13,185 bases of DNA from Minisyncoccota bacterium (GTDB lineage Bacteria; Patescibacteriota; Minisyncoccia; Phycocordibacterales; UBA2100). The notes beneath the pieces were generated by a model. The model saw only the letters and a program-made list of their open reading frames with translations, was not told where the DNA came from and ran no database searches. The DNA lies in the NCBI GenBank assembly GCA_020058565.1, contig JAGVDT010000081.1, positions 1 to 13,185 of the forward strand, given 5' to 3'. The position numbers and the translations under genes were made by a program. Of this stretch, positions 12,100 to 13,185 are shown piece by piece. Each line of letters opens with the position of its first letter. Position 1 is the first letter of the stretch.

Positions 12100-12705
12100 C
12101 TACCCCTGGGCCTGCCAGTTGGCGATGAAGTCGGGGGTCCAGACGAAGCCCAGGACATTGAGAGAAAGACCGTCGTGAATCGAGTAGAGGGTCCAGAGCT
12201 CTAGAGAAACGCCGATCGCGACGGTGGCCAGTATTGGCAGGCGCCAAGCTAGGGCAAAGCCGACGATCATGGCTAGGGTGTCGCTGAGACTGTTGATTAT
12301 GCTGTCGCCGAAATAACCTTGTGCAAGTGCCTGCTCGCGGTAGTGATCGATCACCATTGGTGTATTTTCGAGCACCTCCCATCCCACCTCCACGCAGCTC
12401 GCCAGCAAAAGCCGCTGCCAGAGAGTAAGCCACGGAAAGAAATACCAAAGGCCGAGATAAAAAAGAAATCCGTGCAGGATATGGCTAAATGTGTACCAAT
12501 CAGTAAGCTGCTGCGAATTTTCCAACGACAAGACGTCCCCAGCCCAGAACATGATGCTGTGCGTTTCGCTCACGACGGGCTGCCCAAACAAATACAGCAC
12601 CATTCCCTGGCCAATCATCAAAACAACCACCGCTATCACACAAAACCCTGGCGGATATCGCAGGTCGATATTGCGATGCTTGATAAAAGGATGTGCAGGG
12701 TCCAC
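12100..12705 (-). CDS. DUF2585 / UPF0314 family membrane protein
   Basis: This is a 201-residue protein from a GTG at 12705. Conserved blocks match DUF2585: SQQLTDWYTFSHILHG (64-79), EVGWEVLENTP (106-116), GYFGDSIINSLSDT (130-143) and IHDGLSLNV (176-184), ending with the family's WQ. Several hydrophobic helices (about 20-41, 74-92, 96-110, 140-155, 157-172) mark an integral membrane protein. Conserved His, Asp and Glu residues in the blocks could bind a metal or ligand, but function is unknown. The family is best known from Alphaproteobacteria, so its presence here may reflect transfer (inference). TATACT lies 6 nt upstream of the GTG, with no clear -35. It is divergent from yebC, and the Fic promoter begins just past its stop. 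Confidence 0.88.
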   Translation of the reverse strand: MDPAHPFIKHRNIDLRYPPGFCVIAVVVLMIGQGMVLYLFGQPVVSETHSIMFWAGDVLSLENSQQLTDWYTFSHILHGFLFYLGLWYFFPWLTLWQRLLLASCVEVGWEVLENTPMVIDHYREQALAQGYFGDSIINSLSDTLAMIVGFALAWRLPILATVAIGVSLELWTLYSIHDGLSLNVLGFVWTPDFIANWQAQG

Positions 12706-12711
12706 CCTGAT

Positions 12712-12717
12712 AGTATA
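12712..12717 (-). promoter_or_regulatory. -10 box of the DUF2585 gene
   Basis: Read leftward TATACT (five of six matches to TATAAT), 6 nt before the GTG start. The intervening ATCAGG could also act as a weak ribosome binding site, but it is too close to the GTG. Confidence 0.4.
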
Positions 12718-12787
12718 GCGAGCTCTCGCGCATGATCAGAATCTGTGCGCTTATGGGTGCGCGATTTTGAAACACCGCCACCTGGTG

Positions 12788-12793
12788 TATAGT
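12788..12793 (+). promoter_or_regulatory. -10 box of yebC
   Basis: TATAGT (five of six matches) lies 8 nt before the ATG at 12802. TTTTGA (12765-12770, 17-bp spacer) or TTGAAA (12767-12772, 15-bp spacer) may serve as -35. The geometry again suggests a leaderless or nearly leaderless mRNA. Confidence 0.45.
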
Positions 12794-12801
12794 CATTTCG
12801 C

Positions 12802-13185
12802 ATGGGAGGACACAACAAATGGAGCCAGATAAAAAGGCAGAAGGGCGCCAACGACATGGCAAAGTCCAAAGTCTGGGCGAAACTAAGCCGCCGCATCACT
12901 GTCGAGAGCAAAAAGGCGGGCGGCGACGCCAACGCCTCGAACGTCCGCGCAGTGATAGAGTCTGCCAAAAAGGAGAACATGCCCAAGGACGCCATTGAGC
13001 GCGCCGTCTCCAAAGGCACGGCGCAGGACGCGGCATCGCTCGAAGCCATCACCTATGAAGCCTATGGCCCCGGCGGCGCCGCCATCATTATCGAAACCCT
13101 CACCGACAGCCGCAATCGTACGGCACAGGAAATCAAACACCTCTTGAGCGAAAACGGCCTTGCTCTTGCCGCCCCGGGCTCGGCC
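12802..13185 (+). CDS. yebC: YebC/TACO1 family protein, partial (right edge)
   Basis: Reading from the ATG at 12802, 128 codons are open to the window end, about half of a normal YebC (about 240-250). The start MGGHNKWSQIKRQKGANDMAKSKVW fits the family's MAGHSKWxxIKxxKxxxDxxxxKxF signature. The AGGDANASNVRAVIESAKKENMPKDAIERAVSKG segment (40-73) is its helical domain 1, and EAYGPGGAAIIIETLTDSRNRT (90-111) opens the next domain. YebC proteins have been described as transcription regulators and, in some branches, as translation factors acting at ribosomes; the visible half does not separate these. yebC often neighbours ruvC, ruvA and ruvB; here ruvB lies 2 kb away across two unrelated genes. Confidence 0.95.
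   Translation, partial: MGGHNKWSQIKRQKGANDMAKSKVWAKLSRRITVESKKAGGDANASNVRAVIESAKKENMPKDAIERAVSKGTAQDAASLEAITYEAYGPGGAAIIIETLTDSRNRTAQEIKHLLSENGLALAAPGSA

Noticed and set aside
12035..12448. 137-codon minus-strand frame overlapping the DUF2585 gene
   Set aside because: It is out of frame with the well-supported DUF2585 protein, and its Arg/Pro-rich composition is that of a shadow frame.

Overview
The window looks like a piece of a streamlined bacterial chromosome, most likely from the Candidate Phyla Radiation (Patescibacteria, Parcubacteria-like). This is inferred from the gene set and style, not from a marker gene. The pointers are a DNA polymerase I with no working proofreading domain, a very short polymerase III delta-like protein, a type IV pilus ATPase, genes packed tightly on both strands, and several start codons only 6-8 nt downstream of a -10 box, as expected for leaderless mRNAs. 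The standard genetic code fits every gene. No rRNA, tRNA, CRISPR array or transposase was found.

Layout. Positions 1-1681 carry a leftward pair: a short HolA-like protein, then a membrane-anchored, cysteine- and proline-rich surface protein that runs off the left edge. A divergent intergenic block with a 7-bp tandem repeat and two hairpins precedes a small two-helix membrane protein (1785-2018). Positions 2077-4924 are a leftward operon, tsaE then polA, overlapping by 14 bp. Positions 5034-6125 hold a rightward nucleotidyltransferase-like gene with a clear terminator, and a convergent Nudix hydrolase. Positions 6230-8954 hold a rightward AT-rich kinase-like gene overlapping pilB/gspE. Positions 8955-9814 are 860 bases with no convincing gene; this stretch is full of nested, sometimes long-range inverted repeats and may encode structured RNA plus small palindromic repeats. 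Positions 9815-10813 are ruvB. Positions 10823-11971 are a class II Fic AMPylase-like gene (leftward) with two matched operator-like palindromes upstream. Positions 12100-12705 are a DUF2585/UPF0314 membrane protein, and 12802-13185 is the start of yebC, cut by the right edge.

How the genes relate. HolA, PolA and RuvB serve replication, repair and recombination; TsaE serves tRNA t6A modification; PilB powers a surface pilus. ruvB and yebC, commonly neighbours in a yebC-ruvC-ruvA-ruvB block, are here separated by the Fic and DUF2585 genes, which suggests insertion or rearrangement. The best leads for something undescribed are the hairpin-rich 8955-9600 region, the tandem operators at the Fic gene, and the shared TGGTACAAT promoter signature.
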